The position numbers and the translations under genes are program-made. A stretch of DNA of 64,000 bases from Arthrobacter sp. StoSoilB22 (GTDB taxonomy: Bacteria > Actinomycetota > Actinomycetes > Actinomycetales > Micrococcaceae): assembly GCF_019977315.1 (NCBI RefSeq), contig NZ_AP024652.1:4402001-4466000 (forward strand), in the 5' to 3' direction. The notes under the pieces are model-generated. The model had not been told where the DNA came from, ran no database searches, and saw only the letters and a list, made by a program, of their open reading frames with translations. This document shows positions 1 to 8,676 of this stretch, in pieces (position 1 is the stretch's first letter; each line of letters begins with the position of its first letter).

Positions 1-220
1 CGATCCCGAACACCACTAACTCAGACAATTCTTGGCCCTGACGGCATTTTTCCCACACGATGCGGAAGACGTCGGCGGTAAGGTCTTCGGCTGCGGGCGT
101 CCCCTCCGTTCGACGCCGGAAGTACCGGTACACCTTGTCGTGGCACGCCGCATGCGTCGCCAGAAAATGCTTCTGCCCGGCAGACTCCACGCGATCCCCC
201 TGCTCCGTTTGCACCCTCAT
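1..220 (-). CDS. ECF RNA polymerase sigma factor, N-terminal part (cut by window edge)
   Basis: This gene starts at ATG 218-220 on the minus strand and runs off the left edge, so only about 73 residues are visible. The residues around HDKVYRYFRRRTEG followed by AAEDLTADVFRIVWEK match sigma-70 region 2: a helix with aromatic and basic residues and then the acidic AEDLTADVF segment that contacts core polymerase. ECF factors direct RNA polymerase to a small regulon, often stress-related. No anti-sigma gene can be seen because the downstream side lies outside the window. The start is chosen because it is the first ATG in frame with the conserved region; no strong ribosome-binding site is evident. 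Class and regulon cannot be told from this fragment. Confidence 0.75.
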   Translation of the reverse strand, partial: MRVQTEQGDRVESAGQKHFLATHAACHDKVYRYFRRRTEGTPAAEDLTADVFRIVWEKCRQGQELSELVVFGI

Positions 221-278
221 ATCCAGTTAATGTCCGGCAGTCAGGAAAATGTAACCCAACTTTCAGGAACGACACGGA

Positions 279-321
279 AAGCCCGCCGTCGGCACTCGCG
301 GTGAGTGCCGACGTCGGGCTT
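279..321 (-). terminator. Long hairpin terminator downstream of ppk2
   Basis: The bases 279-285 (AAGCCCG) pair with 315-321 (CGGGCTT), and the inner GTCGGCACTC pairs with GAGTGCCGAC around a short GC loop. This gives a stem of roughly 18 bp with one mismatch. It sits just past the stop codon of ppk2 and ahead of the ECF sigma gene, both on the minus strand, so it probably ends the ppk2 transcript. Confidence 0.7.
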
Positions 322-340
322 GAGGGTTGAACGCTGCGGG

Positions 341-1276
341 TTAGTCGCCCACGGCGTCGCGACCGCGGCGAAGGATGAGCGGATCGGCGTCGTAGACAAC
401 CGAGGTGTCCTTGTCCGCGTAGTCGAACTGATTGAGGAAGTAGCGCATGGCGTTGATGCGGGCGCGTTTCTTGTCGTTGGATTTGATGGTGATCCACGGC
501 GCGTGATCGGAGTCCGTGTACAGGAATGTACGCTCCTTGGCGTCCGTGTACTCGTCCCAGCGATCCAGCGATGCCAGGTCCATGGGCGAGAGCTTCCAAC
601 GGCGGACGGGGTCGATCTGGCGGATGGCGAAGCGGGTTCGCTGCTCCTGACGGGTCACGGAGAACCAGAACTTGGTGACGTGGATGCCGGCGTCCACCAG
701 CATCTTTTCGAACACCGGGGCCTGGCCCATGAAGGTGTCGTATTCGTCGTCGGTGCAGAAGCCCATGACGCGTTCCACGTTGGCGCGGTTGTACCAGGAG
801 CGGTCGAACATGACGATCTCGCCTGCGGTGGGAAGGTGTTGGATGTAGCGCTGGAAGTACCACTGGCCTTGCTCGCGGTCGGAGGGCTTGGCGAGCGCCA
901 CGGTGCGGGCGGACCGTGGATCCAAGTGCTCGGTGAAGCGTTTGATGGTGCCGCCTTTACCGGCAGCGTCGCGTCCCTCGAAAACAATCACGTGCTTGAG
1001 CCCGAGGTCCTGACCCCAGTATTGGAACTTCAACAGCTCGATCTGCAGCCGATACTTCTCAATCTCGTACTCATCGCGGGTCATCCGCCGCTCATAGGGA
1101 TAATCCTCGTTCCACGTCTCCACCGCCGATCCGCCGGGATCGATCAGGTCCGGGTCCTCCCCTTGCCCTCCGCTGATGGTGTAGCCCAATTCCACCAAAT
1201 GGTCGATGGTTTCACGCAGGTTGTCCCTGATCCACCAATCGTCCAGTGATGTGGATGGTGGGGTTGCCTCCGTCAT
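341..1276 (-). CDS. ppk2: Polyphosphate kinase 2 (PPK2 family, class I-like)
   Basis: This 311-residue protein is a PPK2-type polyphosphate kinase, which transfers phosphate between polyphosphate and nucleotides in the cytoplasm. The single PPK2 domain shows the Walker A loop GRDAAGKGGT at residues 101-110, the lid segment EQGQWYFQRYIQHLP at about 135-149, the Walker B region FDRSWYNR at 157-164 and the family motif FWFSVTRQEQ later on. The length fits single-domain class I enzymes, many of which favour NDP phosphorylation; the preferred nucleotide is not readable from sequence. ATG 1276 is preferred over an upstream in-frame codon because AGGAGG lies 5-10 bases before it and the conserved part begins right after. 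It stands alone, with a hairpin terminator behind it. Confidence 0.93.
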   Translation of the reverse strand: MTEATPPSTSLDDWWIRDNLRETIDHLVELGYTISGGQGEDPDLIDPGGSAVETWNEDYPYERRMTRDEYEIEKYRLQIELLKFQYWGQDLGLKHVIVFEGRDAAGKGGTIKRFTEHLDPRSARTVALAKPSDREQGQWYFQRYIQHLPTAGEIVMFDRSWYNRANVERVMGFCTDDEYDTFMGQAPVFEKMLVDAGIHVTKFWFSVTRQEQRTRFAIRQIDPVRRWKLSPMDLASLDRWDEYTDAKERTFLYTDSDHAPWITIKSNDKKRARINAMRYFLNQFDYADKDTSVVYDADPLILRRGRDAVGD

Positions 1277-1370
1277 GCGGTCCTCCTGGTCTGTAAGCCT
1301 GCCCGGCCTGCGGGTTGAGCGGCAGCGTAGCAAGGCTTGGTGACGGGAACATGAACAGGCTATGCAGCGG

Positions 1371-2048
1371 TCAGCCGTGGTTGCGGCGGGCCTCCACCTG
1401 CGTGAAGAGCAGCCAGCTTAGCCAGACGCCCAGAAGGATCGCCGCGCCGGGCAGCAAGTCCAACGGTGCGATTTCGCGCCCGGCGGGGAGAATACCGAAC
1501 CCGAGCCCTACAGCGCCCGCCACAACCACCAAGCTGATGGCATCCGAAGCCACGTCAAGTGACCGGCGCCGTATCAGTTTGACCGCCAGCCCTCCGGCCA
1601 TGATCACCACGATTGCCACACCCATTCCCAACGGGTAGGCGCTGAAGCCCGGCACGAAGTCCTGGGATGCGGCCCACACCATGAAGGTCAGCAGACCTGC
1701 GAAAAGTGCAAGTGAAGTGATGAGCGAGGCAGCGGTGGTCATCACCGTCATCCGCCGGTCCTTGTCATGGCGTTTCCGGGGAATGTAGTCCCAAGCGCCA
1801 CGGGTCAGCTTGGAACTAATCCACCCCGCGATCACCACCAGGACCAGCGGGACCAGGATGGGCGTGACGTAGTTGTTGCTGACCGCCCAAAAGAAGGCCA
1901 GAAGTGCCGTGTAGACCTGCGGGGTGGCAACAATTCCCAGCCACCAGCCCGTCAGGTACTCATTACGGGCTTCGGGGAGGTCCAGGGGATGGACAAGGTA
2001 CTGGGTTTTCGGGTCCGGTAGTTGGACCTTTTCTTCGATGGGATTCAT
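1371..2048 (-). CDS. Hypothetical multi-pass membrane protein
   Basis: This 225-residue protein has a polar N-terminus (MNPIEEKVQLPDPKTQY) followed by several hydrophobic spans: WWLGIVATPQVYTALLAFFW, a valine/isoleucine-rich span near residue 70, TAASLITSLALFAGLLTFMV, a span around GMGVAIVVIMAGGLAV, and two more near the C-terminus. A basic cytoplasmic-type loop with RKRHDKDRR lies between. I do not recognise a named family. ATG 2048 is chosen over the upstream GTG because GGAGG sits at the right distance. Its start codon overlaps the stop codon of the upstream HTH gene (ATGA), so the two are probably translationally coupled and may work together. Confidence 0.7.
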   Translation of the reverse strand: MNPIEEKVQLPDPKTQYLVHPLDLPEARNEYLTGWWLGIVATPQVYTALLAFFWAVSNNYVTPILVPLVLVVIAGWISSKLTRGAWDYIPRKRHDKDRRMTVMTTAASLITSLALFAGLLTFMVWAASQDFVPGFSAYPLGMGVAIVVIMAGGLAVKLIRRRSLDVASDAISLVVVAGAVGLGFGILPAGREIAPLDLLPGAAILLGVWLSWLLFTQVEARRNHG

Positions 2049-2497
2049 GACGCCCTCCACGGGACCTGCTCGATGTATGGCGGGCGAAGACCCGCTCTGG
2101 CGATTTCGTAGACCTTCTGGCGCGCCACACCGAGCTCACCGGCTACGGTTACCGCGCTGTATTCGTCCAGGAGTTCGGCGACTGCTGCCGATCTGACTCC
2201 GGACGCCCTGGAGTTCAAATGCGCTGCGAAAATGCTGACTTCGGCTGCGAGGAGAGCGACGGCGAGAGGCCCGCCGAACGGCTCTGCCCAGCCCGGTTTG
2301 CCCTCGGCTGCAGCCGAATAGAGGGCATCCCCGCCATCAGCGATGACCGCGCTGACTTGTTCCGGGGTAATGCCGCGTTCTGTGAATCGTTTGGCCGCCG
2401 CCTCCCTGGAGCCATCACCAGGGGGTCGGTGAGTAAGGATTTTGTGCCATGGTGAATCCCGCGCAACGGGCGTGTCACCCCGGGGTTGACTGCTCAT
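2045..2497 (-). CDS. Hypothetical protein with C-terminal helix-turn-helix
   Basis: This 150-residue protein ends in a segment (AVTVAGELGVARQKVYEIAR, about residues 114-133) that looks like a helix-turn-helix of the kind that reads 'is this helix able to bind DNA'. The N-terminal half contains a degenerate repeat of a similar idea (RFTERGITPEQVSAVIADGG) and a small alanine-rich helix. It may be a small DNA-binding protein, but no family was recognised. The stop codon overlaps the start of the membrane-protein gene by 4 bases, so the pair forms a two-gene operon; coupling of an HTH protein to a membrane protein hints at local regulation, which is inference only. Confidence 0.6.
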   Translation of the reverse strand: MSSQPRGDTPVARDSPWHKILTHRPPGDGSREAAAKRFTERGITPEQVSAVIADGGDALYSAAAEGKPGWAEPFGGPLAVALLAAEVSIFAAHLNSRASGVRSAAVAELLDEYSAVTVAGELGVARQKVYEIARAGLRPPYIEQVPWRAS

Positions 2498-2550
2498 GCA
2501 TCCCATGGTGCGCCGCACCAGGCCGAAGTGTCAACCCTAGGGTGACAAAA

Positions 2551-3105
2551 CTAATCTGTCGGGGCTGCCCGGAGGGCGGCTGTCCGGACGTCAATCCAGT
2601 AGCGACGGAAAGCGGTCCCGTCATCATCCATCCGCACATCCTCGAGCAAGCCGCCGCAACGCTCGATCGTCTTGACCGAGGCCACATTGTTGTCATCGCA
2701 TGTCAGGAGAACGCGATCCAACTCCCCCCGCGCAGCCACGAGGCCGCACATCTCACGCAGAGCCCAGGAAGCCGCTCCCCGTCCACGATCGGACGGCCGG
2801 ACTCCGTAGCCAATGTGCCCACCGGAGTTCAGGAGGGCTGGGGTGAGGTGATGACGGAACGCGATGGAGCCTACGTAGCGCGAGTCCTCCGTGATCCAGA
2901 GATAGGTGCATGGAACCATGCCGTCCTTCTCCGGGGTGTTTTCAGCGTCCAGCAGCCTGGCAACCCATTCCTCGAATCCTTCGGGGGTGGTGACGTCGTC
3001 AGCCATGAAGACGGCGGCACCGTCCTGATGGGCCCCGGCCCACTCTTGGTGGGACTCGAGGAACGAGTGGTAAAAGGACGTATCAGGGGCAACCAGGGTG
3101 AACAT
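2551..3105 (-). CDS. GNAT-family N-acetyltransferase
   Basis: This 184-residue protein has the GNAT layout used to move an acetyl group from acetyl-CoA to an amine. The core motif A reads GHIGYGVRPSDRGRGAASWAL, with the acetyl-CoA pyrophosphate-binding loop RGRGAA. A later motif (LLTCDDNNVASVKTIERCGG) is typical of motif B in RimJ-like and small-molecule acetyltransferases. The substrate cannot be assigned. The start codon is preceded at exactly 6 bases by TAGGGT on the minus strand, with no Shine-Dalgarno sequence, suggesting a leaderless transcript. The gene stands alone between the HTH gene and the RpiR regulator, all on the minus strand. Confidence 0.85.
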   Translation of the reverse strand: MFTLVAPDTSFYHSFLESHQEWAGAHQDGAAVFMADDVTTPEGFEEWVARLLDAENTPEKDGMVPCTYLWITEDSRYVGSIAFRHHLTPALLNSGGHIGYGVRPSDRGRGAASWALREMCGLVAARGELDRVLLTCDDNNVASVKTIERCGGLLEDVRMDDDGTAFRRYWIDVRTAALRAAPTD

Positions 3106-3154
3106 GGACCGACCCTATCGCGGGCGCCCTTTCCCTGGTTGTCATATCGGGCTG

Positions 3155-4066
3155 CTAGGTCGAAGGGTTCGCTCGCGGCAGCTTCCTGCCCCGCACAGCT
3201 GCGTGCGTCTTCTGGAGTGCAGCAATTGATGCGTCGTAGGAGTGCTGGGCGACCCCCACGAAGAGGCAGTCAACGATCATCATCTGCGCAATCCGGCTAC
3301 CCATGGCCCCCGGGCGGAAAGGAGTCTCGCGGGCGGCCGTGCTCAGCACAACGTCGGCCGCCCTGCCCAGTGGCGAATCAGCATGGTTGGTGATGGCGAT
3401 GGTGACGGCTCCCGCCGCCTTGCCTGCCTTCAAGAAATCGATGGTGTCCAGCGTGGCTCCCGAGTGGGAGATGGCGACAGCAACGCCGTCGGCATCCAGG
3501 AGGGCTGCGGAAGCCAGGGCGGCATGCGGATCTCCCCAGCTGAAGGAGGTGAGTCCTATCCGGTGCAATTTCTGCTGCATGTCCTGGCCCACCAAACCGC
3601 CTGCCCCCACGCCGAAGATGTCGATCTTCCGGGAAGTGGACACTGCACTCACCGCCCTGGCCAGCTGGTCCACGTCCAACACTTGCGCGGTATCGGCGAT
3701 GGACATTGTTTCGTTGAACGCAATTTTGGAGACGATGTCCTGCAAAGAGTCTGCGGTGTTGATGTCCTCGTAGACCTCCGCCGGCACGCCATGGGCCACA
3801 CTCTCGCGAGCAGTTTCGCGGGCAAGGTCCAAGCGAAGATCGGAGTAGCCGCCGTAGCCCACCTTTTTGTAGAAACGCACCACTGACGTGGTGGACGTCC
3901 CGCATTCCTCGGCCAGATCCCCGATGGACATGGTGGCAGCCCGCGATGGGTCCGAGAGAACCAGCTCGGCCACGGCCCGTTCCGAGGGGCGCAACCCCGG
4001 CATGACAGACCGTATTCGCACCAAAACGGTGCGGGACAACTGCGCGTTCCCCGGCGCTTCCACCAT
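3155..4066 (-). CDS. RpiR/MurR-family transcriptional regulator
   Basis: This 303-residue protein has an N-terminal winged HTH (SIGDLAEECGTSTTSVVRFYKKVGYGGY, about residues 47-74) and a C-terminal SIS sugar-phosphate-binding domain (about 125-275), with the typical DIFGVGAGGLVGQDMQQKL and AISHSGATLDTIDFLK segments. RpiR/MurR proteins sense sugar phosphates. Because it is divergent from namZ and nagZ, it probably senses a muropeptide-derived sugar such as MurNAc 6-phosphate or GlcNAc 6-phosphate and controls these enzymes; the ligand is inference. ATG 4066 is used because AAAGGA lies 5 bases upstream and the protein then starts just before the HTH. An upstream in-frame start at 4105 has no such site. 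Confidence 0.88.
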   Translation of the reverse strand: MVEAPGNAQLSRTVLVRIRSVMPGLRPSERAVAELVLSDPSRAATMSIGDLAEECGTSTTSVVRFYKKVGYGGYSDLRLDLARETARESVAHGVPAEVYEDINTADSLQDIVSKIAFNETMSIADTAQVLDVDQLARAVSAVSTSRKIDIFGVGAGGLVGQDMQQKLHRIGLTSFSWGDPHAALASAALLDADGVAVAISHSGATLDTIDFLKAGKAAGAVTIAITNHADSPLGRAADVVLSTAARETPFRPGAMGSRIAQMMIVDCLFVGVAQHSYDASIAALQKTHAAVRGRKLPRANPST

Positions 4067-4241
4067 GGTTTCCTTTCGAGTCCTTTGAGCCCAATCCAAG
4101 GCCACCAGTGCCTTGTCATTAAGTTACACAAGCATCGCTAGGAAGGTAAGTCATTGACGCAGTGCGGGCAAGCGAATACGGTCGGTGTAAGTAAAATCAC
4201 AAAACTTGTCATGCTACTCGCTCCCCTCGAAAGGCTCTTTC
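4067..4241. promoter_or_regulatory. Divergent promoter region between rpiR-type regulator and namZ
   Basis: This 175-base intergenic region must drive both genes. For namZ, TTGACG at 4153-4158 is followed 18 bases later by TACGGT (4177-4182), a plausible -35/-10 pair. Two copies of a GTGTAA word occur as an inverted pair, TTACAC at 4124-4129 and GTGTAA at 4185-4190, one on each side of the promoter. They are candidate half-sites for the RpiR-type regulator. The pairing with the regulator is inference. Confidence 0.4.
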
Positions 4242-5540
4242 ATGGCACTGGATCGTAGAAAACTGCTTCATGCATCGGGGCTGGCGGCAGCTGCCGCCGT
4301 CGTCGCACCTTTTGCTCCTGGTGCGGCCGCCAACAACCCCAACGCACAGAACCGGCCGGGAAAACCGGGAGTACTTGTCAACGGTGCCGATGTAGCCGCC
4401 GCCGATAACTGGAGCATTTTCGCGGGGCGCAAGGTAGGCATCATCACCAATCCCACCGGCGTCTTGGCAAACTTCCGCTCGATCGTGGATGACATGGCGG
4501 CCAAAGGCGTGGACGTCAGGGCAGTTTTCGGGCCCGAGCATGGCTTCCGGGGGACCGCGCAGGACGGCGCCAGCGAAGGAACATCCGTGGACCCGCGGAC
4601 CGGCATCACGGTCTACGACTCCTACGGCGCCAACGTTGCCGCTTATGTGGGCTTCTTCAAAGCCTCCGGCGTGGACACCATATGCTTCGACATTCAAGAC
4701 GTCGGCGCCCGCTTTTACACCTACATCTGGACCATGTGGGGTGCCATGCAGGCGGCGTCCCAAACCGGAGCCACGTTTGTTGTCCTGGACCGCCCCAACC
4801 CCATCGGCGGCCAGGCCCGCGGACCGGTGCTTCAGAAGGGCTTCGAGTCCGGCGTTGGCCAGCTGGGCATTGCGCTCCAGCATGGGATGACCGTGGGCGA
4901 GCTCGCCAAATACTTTAACGCGGTTCATCTTCCCGCCGCGGGCCTCACACCCATCCAAGACCTTCAGGTGGTGGAGGTCCAGGGATGGCGGCGCGACATG
5001 ACCGGGCCGGACAACCGGGCAGCGTGGATCCTGCCAAGCCCCAACATGCCCACACCAGAAACCGCCACCCTGTACCCCGGCACTGCACTGTTCGAGGCCA
5101 CCAACATGTCAGAGGGGCGCGGCACAACCCGGCCCTTCGAACTCATCGGCGCGCCCTACGTGGACTACCGCTGGGCCGAGGCACTGAACAGCAAGGGTCT
5201 TGCGGGCGTCACGTTCCGTGAGGCGTATTTCCAGCCAACACTTTCCAAAAACCAAGGCGTCATCTGTGGGGGCGTGCAGGTTCACATCACCGATCCCACC
5301 CGCGTCGAAGCCCTGGAAGTGGGCACCCATATGTTGGTCGAAGCCAAGCGCCTGTACCCCGGCTTTGGGTGGCGAGGCGACGGCGGACGCTGGATGGGCT
5401 TGCTGAGCGGCTCGGCCCGCTTTGCCCAACAGCTCGACGCCGGTGCTGACGCCAGGACCATCATGGACAGCTGGCGGTCCGAACTGGACCAGTTCGTGCG
5501 CGACACCCGCGGGTACCTCCTCTACAACGGCAAGCGCTAA
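4242..5540 (+). CDS. namZ: Exo-beta-N-acetylmuramidase NamZ (DUF1343), secreted
   Basis: This 432-residue protein belongs to DUF1343 (PF07075), whose Bacillus member NamZ removes terminal MurNAc from peptidoglycan fragments. Family signatures are all present: GIITNPTGVL, FGPEHGFRG, DIQDVGARFYTY, DRPNPIGG, LPSPNMPTPETA, YPGTALFEATNMSEGRGTT. The N-terminus (DRRKLLHASGLAAAAAVVA, cleavage near the PGAAA at residues 28-32) looks like a Tat or Sec export signal. ATG 4242 is chosen because GAAAGG precedes it by 8 bases and the signal peptide then starts cleanly. It is followed 50 bases later by nagZ. In Bacillus the same pair works with AmiE to break down peptidoglycan outside the cell, so the two genes here likely act together. 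Confidence 0.92.
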   Translation: MALDRRKLLHASGLAAAAAVVAPFAPGAAANNPNAQNRPGKPGVLVNGADVAAADNWSIFAGRKVGIITNPTGVLANFRSIVDDMAAKGVDVRAVFGPEHGFRGTAQDGASEGTSVDPRTGITVYDSYGANVAAYVGFFKASGVDTICFDIQDVGARFYTYIWTMWGAMQAASQTGATFVVLDRPNPIGGQARGPVLQKGFESGVGQLGIALQHGMTVGELAKYFNAVHLPAAGLTPIQDLQVVEVQGWRRDMTGPDNRAAWILPSPNMPTPETATLYPGTALFEATNMSEGRGTTRPFELIGAPYVDYRWAEALNSKGLAGVTFREAYFQPTLSKNQGVICGGVQVHITDPTRVEALEVGTHMLVEAKRLYPGFGWRGDGGRWMGLLSGSARFAQQLDAGADARTIMDSWRSELDQFVRDTRGYLLYNGKR

Positions 5541-5590
5541 TGGCACCGGCAAACCTCAACCACAACAAGGACGATGGGATTGGGAAACAC

Positions 5591-7636
5591 ATGCAAAGAA
5601 AACGAACTTCACTCATGACGGCGGCCGCCACTGCGCTGTTGATGACGGGCGCGGGGGTGTTGACCGGCGTGGGCACGGCAGTCGCAGCCCAGCCCACCAC
5701 CGCAGGAAGTACGACGACGGCCTCCGCCTCGCCGGACATCGAGGCGATGATTTCCGGCATGACGCTGGACGAAAAGATCGGCCAGATGACCTGGACCCAC
5801 GTTTACGGATCGTCGGCCGGCGACACCTCCATGGCGGCGAAGAACCAAGAGCGGTACGGCGTCAATACACCCGCCGAGGTAGTGGAAAAGTACAACCTTG
5901 GCGGCGTCCTCTACTTCGCCTGGTCCGGAAACACCAACAACCCCCAGCAGGTTGCGGGTCTCTCCAACGGCTTGCAGCAAACGGCCCTGCGAGAGGACGG
6001 GAACGGCATTCCACTAGCCGTCACCATCGACCAGGAAGGCGGTTTGGTTGCCCGCATCGGACCGCCCGCCACGGTGCTCCCGGGCAACATGGCCCTCGGC
6101 GCCACGGCTGATGCGAATCTTGCCAAGGCACAAGGTGAAATCCTTGGCTCCGAAATGCGTGCCATGGGTATCAACGTTGACTTCGCACCGGTCCTGGACC
6201 TGAACTCCAACCCGGACAACCCTGTCATCGGAATCCGCTCCATGGGCGAGGACCCGGCGCTGGTCAGTGCCCTCGGTGTTGCCCAGATCGACGGCATTCA
6301 AGCGCACAACGTAGGTGCGGCCGCCAAGCACTTCCCCGGCCACGGCGACACCTCAGTGGATTCCCACTACGGACTGCCTACCGTCACTTACGATCGCGCA
6401 ACACTCAATGAGCACCTGAAGCCATTCAAGGCCGCAATTGACGGTGGCGTGGACATGGTCATGACGGCCCACATCATTGTTGAGGCCATCGACGCGGAAA
6501 TGCCTGGCACCCTGTCCCACAAGGTACTCACCGGTTTGCTTCGCGATGAGATGGGCTTCAAGGGTTTGGTGACAACAGATGCCCTGGATATGGCCGCAAT
6601 GGCCGCCGAGTGGCCCCAGGAAGAAATCGCCGTCAAGGCCATCCAGGCCGGTTCTGACATCCTCCTCAACTCCCCGGATGTGGACGCGTCGTTCGCTGGG
6701 GTTCGCGCCGCCGTCGAGTCCGGTGAAATCACCGAGACCCGCCTGGACGAGTCCGTCCGACGGATCCTCGAATGGAAGGTCAAGCGTGGGGTCTTTGAGC
6801 AGCCCCTGGCTGACCCCGCCGCTGTGGACACCGTAGTGGGAAGCGCAGAGAACCTGGCCACGGCCAAGCTGATCTCCGACCACGCCGTCACCTTGGTGCG
6901 TAATGAGAACGGGGTTTTGCCGCTCGCTTCGGGCAGCTCAGTGCTCATGGTGGGTGCCGGTTCAGCGTGGCCCGAGCTCGCGGGTCCAATGCTGAAGGAT
7001 CAGGGATTCACGGTCACTGAAGACTACGAGGATGGGGCCTCGCCCTCCGCGGCTTACCGTGCACGTGCGGTGGCTGCCGCCGGCAACGTCGATGCCGTGG
7101 TCTTCGCTTCCTACAACGCCACCGGCAATGCTGCACAGAAACAGATGGTTGCAGAACTCGCGGCCACCGGCACACCGGTGATCGTTGTGGCAACCCGCAA
7201 TCCCTATGACATCAACGTCTTCCCTGGCGCCGACGCCGTGCTTAACAGTTATGGAGTCAAGGAGGTCAACTTCCACGGTGCTGTCCGCGCCATCTCTGGT
7301 GCGGTCAACCCCAGCGGCAAGCTGCCGGTCAACGTTCCCAAGGCCGACGCCAGCGGTGTCCTCTTGCCGTTAGGCTTCGGGCTGAGTTACGAAATGACGA
7401 CGCCGGCCCCTGTCACCTTCACGGACCGCCCGGGTCACGGGCAGGACGGCTACACCATCCCCTCTGTCCCGGGTGTGGCGTACCTGATTGACGGCAAGGA
7501 AGTGGCAGCCGGAAGTTACAGGAAGCCTTCCGGCACTGTGATCGTCACAGCGGAACGGCGGCCCGGGTACGTCTTTACCGACGGTTCTGTCACCCAGTGG
7601 ACGCACACGTTTACCACTGGGCTCCCCAAGCCCTAG
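5591..7636 (+). CDS. nagZ: Secreted GH3 beta-N-acetylglucosaminidase (NagZ-like)
   Basis: This 681-residue protein is a family 3 glycoside hydrolase. The NagZ-type loop KHFPGHGDTSVDSHYGLP starts at K246 and holds the His of the catalytic His/Asp dyad; the nucleophile is D330 in VTTDALDM. These features separate beta-N-acetylglucosaminidases from ordinary beta-glucosidases. A signal peptide (MQRKRTSLMTAAATALLMTGAG, cleaved near VAAQP) exports it. After the (alpha/beta)8 domain comes a GH3 C-terminal domain and a final module (VPGVAYLIDGKEVAAGSY onward) with an Ig-like look. The long two-domain form resembles secreted Bacillus NagZ and not the short cytosolic Gram-negative form. ATG 5591 is chosen over 5540 because it begins the signal peptide. 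Confidence 0.9.
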   Translation: MQRKRTSLMTAAATALLMTGAGVLTGVGTAVAAQPTTAGSTTTASASPDIEAMISGMTLDEKIGQMTWTHVYGSSAGDTSMAAKNQERYGVNTPAEVVEKYNLGGVLYFAWSGNTNNPQQVAGLSNGLQQTALREDGNGIPLAVTIDQEGGLVARIGPPATVLPGNMALGATADANLAKAQGEILGSEMRAMGINVDFAPVLDLNSNPDNPVIGIRSMGEDPALVSALGVAQIDGIQAHNVGAAAKHFPGHGDTSVDSHYGLPTVTYDRATLNEHLKPFKAAIDGGVDMVMTAHIIVEAIDAEMPGTLSHKVLTGLLRDEMGFKGLVTTDALDMAAMAAEWPQEEIAVKAIQAGSDILLNSPDVDASFAGVRAAVESGEITETRLDESVRRILEWKVKRGVFEQPLADPAAVDTVVGSAENLATAKLISDHAVTLVRNENGVLPLASGSSVLMVGAGSAWPELAGPMLKDQGFTVTEDYEDGASPSAAYRARAVAAAGNVDAVVFASYNATGNAAQKQMVAELAATGTPVIVVATRNPYDINVFPGADAVLNSYGVKEVNFHGAVRAISGAVNPSGKLPVNVPKADASGVLLPLGFGLSYEMTTPAPVTFTDRPGHGQDGYTIPSVPGVAYLIDGKEVAAGSYRKPSGTVIVTAERRPGYVFTDGSVTQWTHTFTTGLPKP

Positions 7637-7642
7637 GAAGAG

Positions 7643-8653
7643 TTACACCACAGTCGAGTTCATCAGTGCGACCGTGATGAGCAGGGCAATCCCGAACATC
7701 GGCAGGCAAAGAATGATGTTGGTCCGGCGGTTGTCCCTCATCACGGCCACGAACTCCCGGAGGAAGGCGCTGGGCACAAAGTATCTGGCCGTGGGAGCAC
7801 CCACAACCTCGGCGTTGATCTTCTGGCGCCGGGACAGGAGCGCGGCGCGGAGCACGTGGTAATTGTTGGTGCATACCAGCACCGGCCCCTGAATGCCCTT
7901 ATCTGCCAGCAGGGCAACGGAGTACCGCAGGTTTTCGCGGGTGGTGGTGGCCTGGTTCTCTTCCAACACATCCGTGGCCACCGCACCCTTTGCCACCAAG
8001 TACTCCTTCATGGCGGCGGACTCGGGCCGGGGTTCGTCCGGGCCTTGGCCTCCGGAAGGCACCAAGACCGGCCTGGCCGGGGTGCCGCCGTCGTAAATTT
8101 CCAAAGCCTTGTTCAAGCGGGCGGCGAGCAATGGCGGGACCTTGCCATTGATCAAGCCGGAACCGAGGACAATCACGGCCGCCGGATTGGGGCTGAAAGG
8201 CATCCGCGAATACACCAACGCGTACCCCAGGAACACCACGAAGGCGCAGCCCAGGTAGGCGCAGAGGAAGAAGGCGAGGGCGGCGACGCCGGCCAATACC
8301 GGCTGCCCGCTCAGCACGAAAAGAAACGCAACCACCGGCGCGAGGAATACCGCAAGCCCCACCGCGATAGGCAGGAAACTGGTGATCCCCGGGCCTTCCC
8401 TACGGACCATCGTGGCACCATTCGCGATCAGGAAGCCCGCGAACACAAAGATGCTCACCACCGGGACCACCAGGACCACAAGGTTCAGCCACTCGAACCA
8501 CGGGTTCAGGTCAATGAGGAACTCCAGCACAGCCTGAAGGAGGAACCACGCCGCCACCAGCAGGAACACGCCGTTGCGAAGCCGCCGCCGATCCGACTGG
8601 AAAGAGGCGAGGAAGAGCCCCGAGAAGAGGAGCCCAAGGACCAGGTTCAGCAT
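7643..8653 (-). CDS. YdcF/SanA-type DUF218 membrane protein
   Basis: This 336-residue protein has four or five hydrophobic spans in its first 165 residues (for example LVLGLLFSGLFLASF and VVSIFVFAGFLIA) followed by a soluble DUF218 domain. That domain shows AVIVLGSGLINGKVPPLLAAR, the VPSGGQGPDEPRPESAAMKEYL signature and ENQATTTRENLRYS. DUF218 proteins such as SanA and YdcF are linked to envelope integrity, but their reaction is not firmly known. The ATG at 8653 lies 6 bases after TAGGCT on the minus strand with no ribosome-binding site, pointing to a leaderless start. Its 3' end is 6 bases from that of nagZ, so the two genes converge closely. Confidence 0.85.
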   Translation of the reverse strand: MLNLVLGLLFSGLFLASFQSDRRRLRNGVFLLVAAWFLLQAVLEFLIDLNPWFEWLNLVVLVVPVVSIFVFAGFLIANGATMVRREGPGITSFLPIAVGLAVFLAPVVAFLFVLSGQPVLAGVAALAFFLCAYLGCAFVVFLGYALVYSRMPFSPNPAAVIVLGSGLINGKVPPLLAARLNKALEIYDGGTPARPVLVPSGGQGPDEPRPESAAMKEYLVAKGAVATDVLEENQATTTRENLRYSVALLADKGIQGPVLVCTNNYHVLRAALLSRRQKINAEVVGAPTARYFVPSAFLREFVAVMRDNRRTNIILCLPMFGIALLITVALMNSTVV

Positions 8654-8676
8654 GATCCAAGCCTATGCGGTACCAG

